A stretch of 64,000 nt of DNA from Halogeometricum pallidum JCM 14848 (lineage in GTDB: Archaea > Halobacteriota > Halobacteria > Halobacteriales > Haloferacaceae): positions 106,723 through 170,722 of the forward strand of contig NZ_AOIV01000003.1 of the NCBI RefSeq assembly GCF_000337095.1, in the 5' to 3' direction. Below are positions 17,509 to 26,246 of this stretch, piece by piece. Positions within the stretch are counted from its first letter, which is position 1. The number at the start of each line of letters is the position of its first letter. The position numbers and the translations under genes are program-made. Below the pieces are notes generated by a model. That model saw nothing but the letters and a program-made list of their open reading frames with translations. It was not told the DNA's origin and ran no database searches.

Positions 17509-18072
17509 ATGGACCCGATACGGAACGACGACCGACTCGCCGAACTCGTCGAGGAACACGGCGAACTCGCCGTCGAACCCGCCCAGGACGAGTTCGAGCG
17601 ATTCGTCGTCTCCATCGTCAATCAGCAGTTGTCGACGCAGTCGGCGGCCGCCATCCGCGACCGCCTGTTCGAGCGGTTCGAGGTGACCCCGGAGGCGATG
17701 CTGGCCGCCGAGGAGGACGCGCTCCGCGACGTGGGACTCTCCTCGCAGAAGATATCGTACGTGCGGAGCGTGGCGACGGCGTTCCGAAAGGAGGACCTGA
17801 CTCGGGAGGGCCTCGCGCACCTGACCGACGAGGAGGTGGTCGAGCGACTCACCGAGATTCGCGGCGTCGGGGACTGGACGGCGAAGATGTACCTGATGTT
17901 CGTCCTCGGCCGGGAGGACGTCTTCCCCGTCGAGGACCTCGGGATTCGGAAGGCGATGGCGGAACTGTACGGCATTGACGAGGACGACCGGGCGGCGATG
18001 GTCGAACGCGCGGAGACGTGGCGACCCCACCGGACGCTCGCCTCCCGGTACCTCTGGCGGTCGGTGGACTGA
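17509..18072 (+). CDS. DNA-3-methyladenine glycosylase (AlkA-like, HhH-GPD)
   Basis: 187 residues, the compact AlkA form. It excises alkylated bases to start base-excision repair. Helix-hairpin-helix plus catalytic Asp: LTEIRGVGDWTAKMYLMFVL then VFPVEDLGIRKAM, where the Asp of VEDLG is the catalytic position. An N-terminal helix pair with IVNQQLSTQSAAAIRDRL is typical. It points at a second glycosylase on the other strand with only 6 nt between the two stops. Confidence 0.9.
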   Translation: MDPIRNDDRLAELVEEHGELAVEPAQDEFERFVVSIVNQQLSTQSAAAIRDRLFERFEVTPEAMLAAEEDALRDVGLSSQKISYVRSVATAFRKEDLTREGLAHLTDEEVVERLTEIRGVGDWTAKMYLMFVLGREDVFPVEDLGIRKAMAELYGIDEDDRAAMVERAETWRPHRTLASRYLWRSVD

Positions 18073-18078
18073 CTCTTC

Positions 18079-18693
18079 TTACTCCTCGTCGGCCATGTAG
18101 TCGGCCCAGACGTACCGCGTCGCCAGCGACCGGTACGGTCGCCACCGTTCTGCGACCTCCCGCATCTCCGCCCGCGTCAGTTCGCCGTCCTCCCCGCTTC
18201 CCCGCCCGTCGCCGTACAGGTCCTCGATACCGCGCCGGACCGCTAGGTCGCCGAGAGGGAGGACGTCCTCCCGTTCCAGGACGAACAGGAGGAACATCTC
18301 GGCGGTCCACTCGCCGACGCCGCGAACCTCGGTGAGTCGCTCGACCACCTCCCCGTCCGAGTAGTCGGCCAGCGCCTCCCGCGAGAAGTCCGACTCCCGG
18401 AAGGCCCGCGCCGCGTTCCGGACGTACTCCACCTTTCGCTCGGAGAGACCCGCCTCTCGGAGCGCCGATTCGTCGGCGTCGAGCACGCGTTCGGGCGTCA
18501 CCTCCCCGTCGAGCACCTCGAACACGCGCTCCGTGACCGCCGCCGCGCTGGCCGTCGAGATGCTCTGATAGGCGACGGCGACGACGATGCGTTCGAACTC
18601 GGACCACTCGCGTTCGGTGTAAGGGTCGCGCCGTTCCATCAGTCGCCGCATCACGGGGTCCGCTCGAAGGGCGGATTCTGCGTCGTCGGTCAC
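18079..18693 (-). CDS. DNA-3-methyladenine glycosylase (AlkA-like, HhH-GPD), second copy
   Basis: 204 residues, paralogue of the convergent neighbour. The hairpin is LTEVRGVGEWTAEMFLLFVL and the catalytic Asp lies in VLPLGDLAVRRGI; the helix block AVAYQSISTASAAAVTERV matches the same place in the partner. Similarity is moderate, so the duplication is old or the two came separately. Substrate range may differ. A small insertion (GDGRGSGEDGELTRAE) precedes the last helix. Confidence 0.9.
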   Translation of the reverse strand: MTDDAESALRADPVMRRLMERRDPYTEREWSEFERIVVAVAYQSISTASAAAVTERVFEVLDGEVTPERVLDADESALREAGLSERKVEYVRNAARAFRESDFSREALADYSDGEVVERLTEVRGVGEWTAEMFLLFVLEREDVLPLGDLAVRRGIEDLYGDGRGSGEDGELTRAEMREVAERWRPYRSLATRYVWADYMADEE

Positions 18694-18844
18694 GGTGGGT
18701 TCGTTCCGAACGCAGGGGGCCGGAGGGAATAGTCTCTCGGCCGACGGTCCGAGCGTACGTCACGAAGAACCGTTAATAAACTAGATAAAAGTTTCAACTG
18801 ACTCCGAGGGAAACGTTGAAACGCCGCGCAACCGAGAATCGGGT

Positions 18845-20827
18845 ATGGAGTTAGACGATATCAACACTATCACGGTTCTCGGTGCCGGTAACATGGGGCA
18901 CGGTATCGCCGAAGTCGCGGCGCTGGCCGGGTACGAGGTGCACCTGCGCGACATCAACGAGGAGTTCGTGGAGAACGGCTACGACCAGATAGAGTGGTCG
19001 CTCGACAAACTCGCCGAGAAAGAGCAGATAACCGAGGCCGACGCCGAGGACGCCCTCGGACGGGTGGAGACGTACGTCGACCTCGCGGAGTCCGCCGCGG
19101 ACGCCGACGTGGTGATAGAGGCCGTCCCCGAGAAGATGGACATCAAGAAGGACGTCTACACCGAGTTGGAGGCGGCCGCCCCCGACCGCGCCGTCTTCGC
19201 GACGAACACCTCCAGCCTCTCGGTCACCGAACTCGCCGAGGTGACGGAACGACCGGAGCGGTTCTGCGGGATGCACTTTTTCAACCCGCCCGTCCGGATG
19301 CAACTCGTCGAGGTCATCTCCGGGGCGGACACCTCCGCGGAGACGATGGACCTGATAACCGACCTCGCCGAGTCGATGGACAAGACGCCCGTGCGCGTCA
19401 TGAAGGATAGCCCCGGGTTCGTCGCCAACCGCATTCTGGTTCCGCTGATGAACGAGGCGGCCTGGATCGTCGAGTCGGGCGACGCCACCATCGCGGAGGT
19501 GGACTCCACGACGAAGTACGAGATGGGCCTCCCGATGGGGAGTTTCGAACTCGCCGACCAGGTCGGCATCGACGTGGGCTACCACGTCCTCGAGTATATG
19601 CACGAGGTGCTGGGCGACGCCTACGAACCCTGTCCGCTCCTCGAACGGAAGGTCGAAGCGGAGAACCTCGGAAAGAAGACCGGCGAGGGCTTCTACGACT
19701 ACGAGAACGGCGAGGGCGCGCAGATTCCCACCGACGAAGTCCGTGACGACATCGCCCGTCGCCTGACGGCCGTGATGGCCAACGAGGTGGCCGGCCTTCT
19801 CGGGAACGAGGTGGCCACCGTCTCCGACGTCGACCGCGCGTTGATGCTCGGCGGCGGGTTCCCCGACGGCCCGGCGAAGATGGCCGACGACGCGGGTCTG
19901 GAGACGCTGGTCGAGACGCTCGACGACCTGCACGAGGAGACGGGCGAGGAGCGCTACGAGGCGGTCGACTACCTCCGCGAACTGGCGGAGTCGGGCGAGA
20001 ACTTCCACGGGAGCGCCGACGACGGCGACGATTCGGACCCCTACGACTTCGAGAACGTCGCCGTCGAGGTGCGCGAGGGCGTCGGCCACCTCGAACTGGA
20101 CCGCCCCCACCGGCTGAACACCATCAGCGACGACCTCATCGCCGACCTCTCGGCGGCCGTCGACGCCCTCGCCGCAGACGAGGCGGTCCGCGCCATCCTC
20201 CTCACGGGGGCGGGCGACCGCGCGTTCTCCGCCGGCGCCGACATCCAGAGCGCCGCCGGAAGCGCCGGCGACCCGCATCTTGGAACCGAGCTCTCGCGGC
20301 GGGGACAGCGCGCGTTCGGTAAACTCGAAGACTGCGACAAGCCCGTCGTCGCCGCCATCGACGGCTACTGCCTCGGCGGCGGGATGGAACTGACCATGTG
20401 CGCGGACCTCCGCGTCGCCTCGAAGCGCTCGGAGTTCGGCCAACCCGAACACGACCTCGGTCTCCTGCCCGGGTGGGGCGGCAGCGTCCGCCTCCAGCGC
20501 ATCGTCGGCACCGGCCGCGCGAAGGAGATCATCTTCACCGCCGACCGCTACGACCCGGAGACGATGGCCGACTACGGCTTCGTCAACGAGGTATACGAGA
20601 ACGACGAGTTTGACGAGAAAGCCTTCGAGTACGCCAAGCGCTTCGCGCAAGGGCCGCCCATCGCGCAGAAGTACACCAAGCGCGCGATGCACAACGGATG
20701 GGAAGACACCGACGCCGGTCTCGAGGTCGAAGCGCAGTCGTTCGGCTTGCTCTTCGCGACTGACGACCTGATGGAGGGGATGACGGCGTTCATGGGCGAC
20801 CGCGACCCCGAGTTCGAGGGCGAGTAA
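18845..20827 (+). CDS. 3-hydroxyacyl-CoA dehydrogenase/enoyl-CoA hydratase fusion
   Basis: 660 residues joining two beta-oxidation steps. The N-terminal half is the NAD-dependent dehydrogenase: ITVLGAGNMGHGIAEVAALA at residue 8 onward, the MHFFNPPVRMQLVEVI motif with catalytic His, and a C-terminal helical domain with LMLGGGFPDGP. An acidic linker (about 385-400) leads to the crotonase domain: GDRAFSAGADIQ (oxyanion hole), GYCLGGGMELTMCADLRVA and the catalytic Glu region FGQPEHDLGLLPGWGG. The order (dehydrogenase first) is as in archaeal HbdA-type fusions and reversed from bacterial FadB. The second Glu expected of a hydratase needs a structural check. A TATA-like AATAAACT lies near 18774-18781, about 65 nt upstream of the ATG. 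Confidence 0.93.
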   Translation: MELDDINTITVLGAGNMGHGIAEVAALAGYEVHLRDINEEFVENGYDQIEWSLDKLAEKEQITEADAEDALGRVETYVDLAESAADADVVIEAVPEKMDIKKDVYTELEAAAPDRAVFATNTSSLSVTELAEVTERPERFCGMHFFNPPVRMQLVEVISGADTSAETMDLITDLAESMDKTPVRVMKDSPGFVANRILVPLMNEAAWIVESGDATIAEVDSTTKYEMGLPMGSFELADQVGIDVGYHVLEYMHEVLGDAYEPCPLLERKVEAENLGKKTGEGFYDYENGEGAQIPTDEVRDDIARRLTAVMANEVAGLLGNEVATVSDVDRALMLGGGFPDGPAKMADDAGLETLVETLDDLHEETGEERYEAVDYLRELAESGENFHGSADDGDDSDPYDFENVAVEVREGVGHLELDRPHRLNTISDDLIADLSAAVDALAADEAVRAILLTGAGDRAFSAGADIQSAAGSAGDPHLGTELSRRGQRAFGKLEDCDKPVVAAIDGYCLGGGMELTMCADLRVASKRSEFGQPEHDLGLLPGWGGSVRLQRIVGTGRAKEIIFTADRYDPETMADYGFVNEVYENDEFDEKAFEYAKRFAQGPPIAQKYTKRAMHNGWEDTDAGLEVEAQSFGLLFATDDLMEGMTAFMGDRDPEFEGE

Positions 20828-20896
20828 GAGACTCCCTCCCGCGGCTACTCCGTAACGGAATCTTTAAACAAATTAGCCTACCACGATAGAGTGCAG

Positions 20897-20971
<75 letters not shown>

Positions 20972-21064
20972 TGCTTCTGAAGAACGTAGTGATGAAGAAA
21001 CACGCGTAGCGTCGGGAATTTGAACCAGCGAACAACCCGTTGCGAGAGAAGTTCAAACCCCGCC
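20972..21064 (+). repeat. tRNA-tail repeat module downstream of tRNA-Glu
   Basis: About 90 nt starting GCTTCTGAAGAACGTAGTGA, then AATTTGAACC, GCGAAC, GCGAGAG and ending AGTTCAAACCCCGCC. The same order of elements follows tRNA-Leu at 35173-35291. The last part looks like a degraded copy of a tRNA T-arm and 3' acceptor. Confidence 0.6.
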
Positions 21065-21275
21065 AAGCACTCTCACGTGTTCTACGCGCCGATATCGACC
21101 GAGCGGTGACGGATCTCCGTCCACCGAAACGTCTTAGCCGACCGAGCGGCGTTCACCGGCGTGTTCCTCAACGAACTCGCACGCGCTAGAGCACCGTTCG
21201 CCGACCGAACTCGGGCGTTCTCGAACGCGCTCGCAGAGTTGACCGGGCGAGCGGGAATCGAGGCGCGCTCCTGAG
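21065..21275. other. intergenic, possible short frame only
   Basis: Together with the tail repeat this makes a gene-free stretch of about 300 nt. A GTG at 21161 opens a 37-codon frame ending at 21273, three bases before the next ATG; composition is acceptable but it has no recognisable motif, so I do not call it. Confidence 0.4.
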
Positions 21276-22013
21276 ATGGGGACGCTCGTTCTCGACATCG
21301 AAACCGCGAGTCCCTTCGGAGAACCGCCCGCGAACTCCAACGAGACGGAACACTACGAGTGGGTCGCCGTCAGCCTCGCCTACGTCGACGAACTCGACGA
21401 AACGCCGGAGGTCGAGGTGCTGTTCCGCCGCGGTGACTGGGCGGACGCTCACACGACCGACCTCTTCGAGCGACTGTTCGAATGGTGCGACGACCGGGCC
21501 GTCGACCGGGTGCTCACCTACAACGGCACGTGGTTCGACGGCAAGCATCTCCTCAACTGGGCCGAAGAGATCGACGCGTCTACCGACCACGAGTTCCAGC
21601 AACACCTCCAGACGCTCTTCGAGAACCACGTCGACGTCGCCCTCGCCGCGGCCGACGAGTACGCCGAGGAACTCTGGGAGGACCAGTACATCCTCCCCGA
21701 CTGGAAGGCGTACGACCTCGCGGGTATCGACAACGCCAGCGTCTGGTACGACGATTACGATTTCCCGGACGTCTACCTCTCGGAGATAGACGGCCCCGCC
21801 GTGCAGGGTAAACACGTCGGGAAGGTGCTCGGAGCGCGGTACGTCGAAAACGTCAGTGTCGGTATCGAGACGACCAGCGTCCACCGAGAACTCACGCGAC
21901 TCCTCGAAGACTACTGCAGGAGCGACGTCGCGGACCTGATCGAACTCTACGACACGCTCGGTGGTCCCGCCCTCGACGAGACGTATCGTCGCTCGGCCCG
22001 CGAGATCAGATAG
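21276..22013 (+). CDS. RNase H-fold (DEDD-type) 3'-5' exonuclease-like protein
   Basis: 245 residues. The start GTLVLDIETASPFG shows the DxE of exonuclease motif I (Asp7, Glu9); VLTYNGTWFDGKHLLNWAEE fits motif II with the Asn and Asp; the C-terminal part EDYCRSDVADLIELYDTL contains the Asp expected in motif III. This places it with YprB/RNase-H-like exonucleases. The middle is unusually rich in Asp, Glu and aromatic residues. It stands alone beside a tRNA-tail repeat, so it may be a mobile or lineage-specific gene. The substrate is unknown. Confidence 0.65.
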   Translation: MGTLVLDIETASPFGEPPANSNETEHYEWVAVSLAYVDELDETPEVEVLFRRGDWADAHTTDLFERLFEWCDDRAVDRVLTYNGTWFDGKHLLNWAEEIDASTDHEFQQHLQTLFENHVDVALAAADEYAEELWEDQYILPDWKAYDLAGIDNASVWYDDYDFPDVYLSEIDGPAVQGKHVGKVLGARYVENVSVGIETTSVHRELTRLLEDYCRSDVADLIELYDTLGGPALDETYRRSAREIR

Positions 22014-22233
22014 GAGTTAGTTCTCGCACCTCGGTCGGTCGACGCGACCGAGATTCGACTCCCCCAAATGACATTTTTGTGTTATTTCACTATCAGCAGT
22101 ATTTTATACACAAGAGGCGAGTCTGAGATATGAGCCGTCCACGAACGTTGCCTCGACGCGTCGCGCGTCGCGGGAGACTGTTTATACCCTCGCGCGGAGT
22201 ACGTGGACGTGACCGGTGGGGGAGGTCAGCGAG
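22014..22233. promoter_or_regulatory. AT-rich promoter region upstream of the DUF7344 gene
   Basis: Two TATA-like elements, TATTTTATAC near 22102 and GTTTATACC near 22179, precede the gene. The stretch is clearly more AT-rich than its surroundings. Confidence 0.45.
22221..22226 (+). promoter_or_regulatory. Shine-Dalgarno GGAGGT deciding the start at 22234
   Basis: GGAGGT ends 7 nt before the GTG at 22234. The earlier in-frame GTG at 22216 lies upstream of this site and would have no ribosome-binding sequence, so 22234 is preferred. Confidence 0.6.
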
Positions 22234-22836
22234 GTGAGCGTACAACGCGTGTTCACAGACGACAAAGCCGAACGGTTGACGAAAGATGCCATCTACTCGA
22301 TGCTGAGCAACCGCCGTCGGCGGTTGGTGCTCAACCACCTCCGCCGAACCGAGGCTGATATTTCGGTTCGCGACCTGTCCGAGGCGGTGGCGGCGTTAGA
22401 GAATGATATCGACGCGAGCGAGGTGACGTACAAGCAGCGAAAGCGCGTCTACACGTCGCTGCACCAGACGCACCTGCCGAAACTCGACGACGTGGGCGTT
22501 TTGGTGTACGACCGCGACCGCGGCATCATATCGCTGACGCCCCTCGCGACCGAACTCGACTCGTTTCTCGTGGACGCCGACGAACCGCCCCGCCCGACGT
22601 CGTGGTCGGTGTACTATCTGGGGCTGTCGGCGCTGTCGATAGTTCTCGTGAGCCTCGCGTGGACGCGGGTCTTCCCCTTCTCGTTGGTTCCGGACCTCGG
22701 GTACGGGCTCCTCATCGGAGTCGGGTTCGCCGTCTCTGCGGCCCTGCACGTCTACGCCGAACGACGAACCGAAGCGGGGGAGGTACCGCGCGTCGTCGCC
22801 CTGTTGACCGACTCTCGTCGGCGAAACGACGACTGA
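22234..22836 (+). CDS. DUF7344-type winged-helix membrane protein
   Basis: 200 residues. The N-terminal winged helix (about 15-115) begins DDKAERLTKDAIYSMLSNRR and ends in TSLHQTHLPKLDDVGVLVYD, the hallmark of this haloarchaeal family. Two membrane spans follow (WSVYYLGLSALSIVLVSLAW and LGYGLLIGVGFAVSAALHVY). So a DNA-binding-like domain is tethered to the membrane, facing the cytoplasm. Reads through to dsbB 43 nt downstream on the same strand. A homologue at 23541-24149 faces it. The regulatory targets are not known. Confidence 0.8.
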   Translation: MSVQRVFTDDKAERLTKDAIYSMLSNRRRRLVLNHLRRTEADISVRDLSEAVAALENDIDASEVTYKQRKRVYTSLHQTHLPKLDDVGVLVYDRDRGIISLTPLATELDSFLVDADEPPRPTSWSVYYLGLSALSIVLVSLAWTRVFPFSLVPDLGYGLLIGVGFAVSAALHVYAERRTEAGEVPRVVALLTDSRRRNDD

Positions 22837-22879
22837 CCGACTCCGACACGTTCAAGCCGTCCGCTCTCGGGGTCCGAAC

Positions 22880-23308
22880 ATGGCGCCCTCGACACGCGCT
22901 GTCCTCGCCCTCTCGACGCTCGTCGCCGCCGTCGCCACCGTGGGAAGCCTGTTTTTCAGCCTCGGTCTCGGCCTCGTCCCGTGCGAACTCTGCTGGTACC
23001 AGCGCATCCTGATGTACCCCTTGGTCGTCGTCCTCGGCGTGGCCGCCGCGGAGGAACGAGCCGACGTCTACCGGACGGTACTTCCGCTGTCGACGCTCGG
23101 AATCCTCGTCTCCTCGTACCACGTCTACATCCAACTGTTTCCGGTGTCGACGGGGTGTACGCTCGGCGGCGGATGTTCCTCGATACAGTACCCGATGCTG
23201 GGCGGTCTGTTGACCATCCCGCGACTCGCGCTGATCGCGTTCGTCCTGATCACGGTCCTCGTCGGCGTCGTCGCCCGCGGACGGAACGGCGCGTGGGCCG
23301 GTCGGTGA
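22880..23308 (+). CDS. dsbB: disulfide bond formation protein DsbB
   Basis: 142 residues, four membrane segments. The redox pair is in PCELCWYQR (Cys35, Cys38) after the first span, and a second pair in GCTLGGGC after the third. DsbB re-oxidises a DsbA-like thioredoxin by passing electrons to quinones, for disulfide formation outside the membrane. No dsbA is visible in the window. The second Cys pair has a Gly-rich spacing unlike the longer E. coli loop, as in other archaeal forms. Confidence 0.88.
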   Translation: MAPSTRAVLALSTLVAAVATVGSLFFSLGLGLVPCELCWYQRILMYPLVVVLGVAAAEERADVYRTVLPLSTLGILVSSYHVYIQLFPVSTGCTLGGGCSSIQYPMLGGLLTIPRLALIAFVLITVLVGVVARGRNGAWAGR

Positions 23309-23540
23309 GGAGACGGCGCGTCGACCGGTCGAGAGACCCGACGCGTCAGAGCGACTCGCGCGGGCATACGATGAATTCGCGCGGGTCCGCGACGGACTCG
23401 CGGCGGAAACGGGAGCGGTGGCTCGCCGTCTCGCGGAATCGAAAAACCGCTCGCAATCGTACGCTCGCAGACCGTACTCGCGGCGGTCGAAACAGTACCG
23501 AACGAGGCGGTCTGCAGCCGCTGACGCCGCTCTCCCCCAT

Positions 23541-24149
23541 TCAGTCCTCGTCGGCGGGCGTCGCCGTCTCGAACTCGGGGTCGTCGTCGGCGCCGAGTCG
23601 GTGGAGCACCGAACTCCGCTGATCCACCAGTTGGTACGTCGCCGAGACGACCAAGAGGAGGAAGAACACTCCGCTCAGGAGCGCCGGCCCCACCGACGAG
23701 AGCGTCGGCACGCCGATGCCGGACCCCAGTAGCGAGAGCAGACCGAGAAAGCCGAGGCCGAGGTAGTACTCCGCCCAGGAGATGCCGTACTTGGGGACGA
23801 CCTCCATGTACACCGTCACCTCGTCGGCCGCCTCGGCCAACGCGACGGTCTTGGCGTCGCTGTCGTACGTCACGATACCTAGCTCGTCCAGTTTCGGCAG
23901 GTGCGTCTGATGAAGCGAGACGTAGACGCTCTGCCGGACGTTGCGCGGCGGGGGCGACTCCCCCGACTCGACCGCGCCGATGTACTCGGCGAGGTCCGCG
24001 ACGGTCTCCGCCTCGTCGGACGACTGCAGTCGTTCGATGACGTGGCGTCGCCGCTCGTTGCGCAGGACGTCGTGGATGTCCGATTGGTCGAGGCTATCTT
24101 CGTCTCCGCGCCGAGATGTTCCCACCGTCCCGGCCCCTCCCGTGTGCAT
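23541..24149 (-). CDS. DUF7344-type winged-helix membrane protein, second copy
   Basis: 202 residues, same plan as the gene at 22234: winged helix (SDIHDVLRNERRRHVIERLQ ... VSLHQTHLPKLDELGIVTYD) followed by two membrane spans near YYLGLGFLGLLSLLGSGIGV and ALLSGVFFLLLVVSATYQLV, then a short acidic tail. A strong AGGAGG site lies just upstream of the ATG, and an AT-rich element (ATTATAATAC on the minus strand, near 24195) may be its TATA box. It points towards dsbB from the other side. Confidence 0.82.
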   Translation of the reverse strand: MHTGGAGTVGTSRRGDEDSLDQSDIHDVLRNERRRHVIERLQSSDEAETVADLAEYIGAVESGESPPPRNVRQSVYVSLHQTHLPKLDELGIVTYDSDAKTVALAEAADEVTVYMEVVPKYGISWAEYYLGLGFLGLLSLLGSGIGVPTLSSVGPALLSGVFFLLLVVSATYQLVDQRSSVLHRLGADDDPEFETATPADED

Positions 24150-24235
24150 TACACTCCTCCTTTCGGCCGGAGGGATATCAACCTATCTGAGTATTATAAT
24201 TTCTGATAAAGGGGACTGTGTGTCCAAAGGGACAG

Positions 24236-26245
24236 TTACGAGAGCCACTCTTCGGGTTTCGTGTCGTAATCGACGTCGGTGGCCTGAATGCGTTCTTCGA
24301 TGTCGGCCTCCAGGTCGAACAGTTCGAACTCCTCGCCGTCGTAGCGGAGTCGCTTGCCCGTCTCGATGGGCGTCGGTTCGCGGTTGCGGCGGCGGGCCAC
24401 CTCCACGTCGTGGTCGTCGTACTCCTTGACGATGGTCGCGATGTTCACCGGGCGGCCCCAGAGGTCGTAGATGCGTTCGAGAACCCCGCGCGCCTGCCCC
24501 ATATTGAGCATGATGCCGTTGTACTGGTGGGCCAACAGCAGTTCGCCGCGGTTCTCGAAGTTGCCGTCGAAGACGACGATGGTCGGCTTGCCGAAGTTCG
24601 TGAACTGCAAGAGCAGTTTCTTCTTCACGTCCTCGTAGTCCACGGAGGCGACGCGGAACTCGCCCGTCGACTGCGTGAACTCGTAGGTGAAGTAGTGGTT
24701 GTCCTTGACGAACTCCTGGGTGAGGAACGCGTCGATGAACGTCACGTCGTTGTGGCTCTCGCGTATCTCGCGCATCCGGTCCCACCCCGCCGAGTAGTCG
24801 ACGTCCGCGACGGCTTCCTCGACGGTGTCGTACATCTCGTCGTCGAACATGTATCGCGAGAGGCGTTCGAGTTCCGACCGACGGACGCGCCCGAGGAACC
24901 CGCGGTTCTGCGGTTTCACGAGCGAGAAGTGCCGTTCGACGAGTCCCTCGTAGGTGAGCACCTTCCAGGGGTAGGCGTCGACGTCCACCTCCTCGCCCGA
25001 GAGCGCCCGGTCCAGCGTCTCCCAGTCGACGCGCGGGTCGTCCTCGTCCAGTTCTGCGAGGAGGTCCAGCGTATCCGAGCGGACGCCGTCGATGGCCGGG
25101 TCCGGCGCGAGCAGTTCCTGCACCTCCTCAAAGTCGATGGCGTCGTGGAAGTTGCGCCACGAGACGCCCTTCACGCGCAGGAGTTTGTCGGCCACCTCCC
25201 GCCGGTTCGTCGTGTTCTCGATGTACTCCCAGAGTTCCTTGCCGAGTTTGTACGGGTTGAGGCCGGGAGAACCGAGGACGCGCGCCTGGTGGTCGGCGTA
25301 GGTGAGGAACTCGTCGGTGCCCGCGAAGCGCTCTTCGCCCATCATGAGCGACTCCCAGTAGGCCGCCCAGCCCTCGTTCATCACCTTCGTCATCTTCTGG
25401 GCGGCGAAGTAGTACGACTCCGTTCGGAGCATATCGAGGACGTCCTTCTGCCACTCCTCCATCTCGACGGCCTTGCCCTCCTCCTCGTCGTAGTAGGTGC
25501 CGTGGTCTCGGAGGTACGCGAGCACGTCCCGCCGCGGCGCGTCGAGTCTCGCCGCCTCGGCTTCCGTCTCGGCGAGTCGGTCCAACCACTCCTCGTCGAA
25601 CACCTGCTGGCGCACGTCCTGGGAGATGTCCATGTCGTCCAACCGCTTGCGCAGGTCCTCCGGTTGAACCCGCTCGCGTCCGCTGGCCGCGTCCGTGATG
25701 GTGCGGTGTTGGTCGATGTTGTCTTCGAGACAGAGCACCGCGTCGATGAACCGTTCGACGTCCTCTCTGTCTATCTCCGGGTCGTCCGTGTACCCCTGGA
25801 TGGTCTCGGCGTGCCGTTCGAGCATCGCCGCCGCGTCCAGGTCCGTCTCGCCCGCGAACATGCCGAACCACTCGTTGTTGGCGAAGAAGTCCGCGTGCGC
25901 TTCGACGTGCGTGATGACCGCCTTCTGGTCCGCCAGCGAGTTCGACTCCTGCAAGAACGCGTGCGAGGGATTGTCGTTGTTGACTATCTCGAACGCCTTG
26001 CCCATGCCGAACTGGTCTTGCTTCTGCTGGCGGTCGTACGACATTCCCCACCGCCAGTGCGGGTACCGACGCTGGAACCCGCCGTAGGCGATGAGTTGGT
26101 TCATATCCTCGTAGTCGACCACCCAGTAGTTCACCGGGTACGGGTCGAGGCCGAGTTTGCGGGCGAGGTTGCCCGCCTCGCGGACGGGTTCCTCCAGTTG
26201 CTCGGCCGCCTTCTGTGCGATCTGTCTGAATCGTCTCATGGTCAT
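24236..26245 (-). CDS. SpoVR family protein (YcgB-like)
   Basis: 669 residues; last gene of the prkA-yeaH-spoVR operon. SpoVR/YcgB proteins are linked to stress and stationary phase in bacteria and to spore cortex in Bacillus, but their biochemistry is not solved. Recognisable blocks: NYWVVDYEDMNQLIAYGGFQ, RYPHWRWGMSYDRQ and EAHADFFANNEWF near residues 30-125. It starts one nucleotide after the upstream stop; an alternative ATG is at 26239. The protein is longer than E. coli YcgB (about 510) through acidic inserts. Soluble, no signal peptide. Confidence 0.93.
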   Translation of the reverse strand: MTMRRFRQIAQKAAEQLEEPVREAGNLARKLGLDPYPVNYWVVDYEDMNQLIAYGGFQRRYPHWRWGMSYDRQQKQDQFGMGKAFEIVNNDNPSHAFLQESNSLADQKAVITHVEAHADFFANNEWFGMFAGETDLDAAAMLERHAETIQGYTDDPEIDREDVERFIDAVLCLEDNIDQHRTITDAASGRERVQPEDLRKRLDDMDISQDVRQQVFDEEWLDRLAETEAEAARLDAPRRDVLAYLRDHGTYYDEEEGKAVEMEEWQKDVLDMLRTESYYFAAQKMTKVMNEGWAAYWESLMMGEERFAGTDEFLTYADHQARVLGSPGLNPYKLGKELWEYIENTTNRREVADKLLRVKGVSWRNFHDAIDFEEVQELLAPDPAIDGVRSDTLDLLAELDEDDPRVDWETLDRALSGEEVDVDAYPWKVLTYEGLVERHFSLVKPQNRGFLGRVRRSELERLSRYMFDDEMYDTVEEAVADVDYSAGWDRMREIRESHNDVTFIDAFLTQEFVKDNHYFTYEFTQSTGEFRVASVDYEDVKKKLLLQFTNFGKPTIVVFDGNFENRGELLLAHQYNGIMLNMGQARGVLERIYDLWGRPVNIATIVKEYDDHDVEVARRRNREPTPIETGKRLRYDGEEFELFDLEADIEERIQATDVDYDTKPEEWLS

Positions 26246-26246
26246 G

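Noticed and set aside
21161..21273. GTG-started 37-codon frame ahead of the exonuclease-like gene
   Set aside because: Acceptable composition but too short and without any motif; kept only as a remark.
23309..23540. Short genes in the gap after dsbB
   Set aside because: Frames are basic and lack start signals; nothing recognisable.
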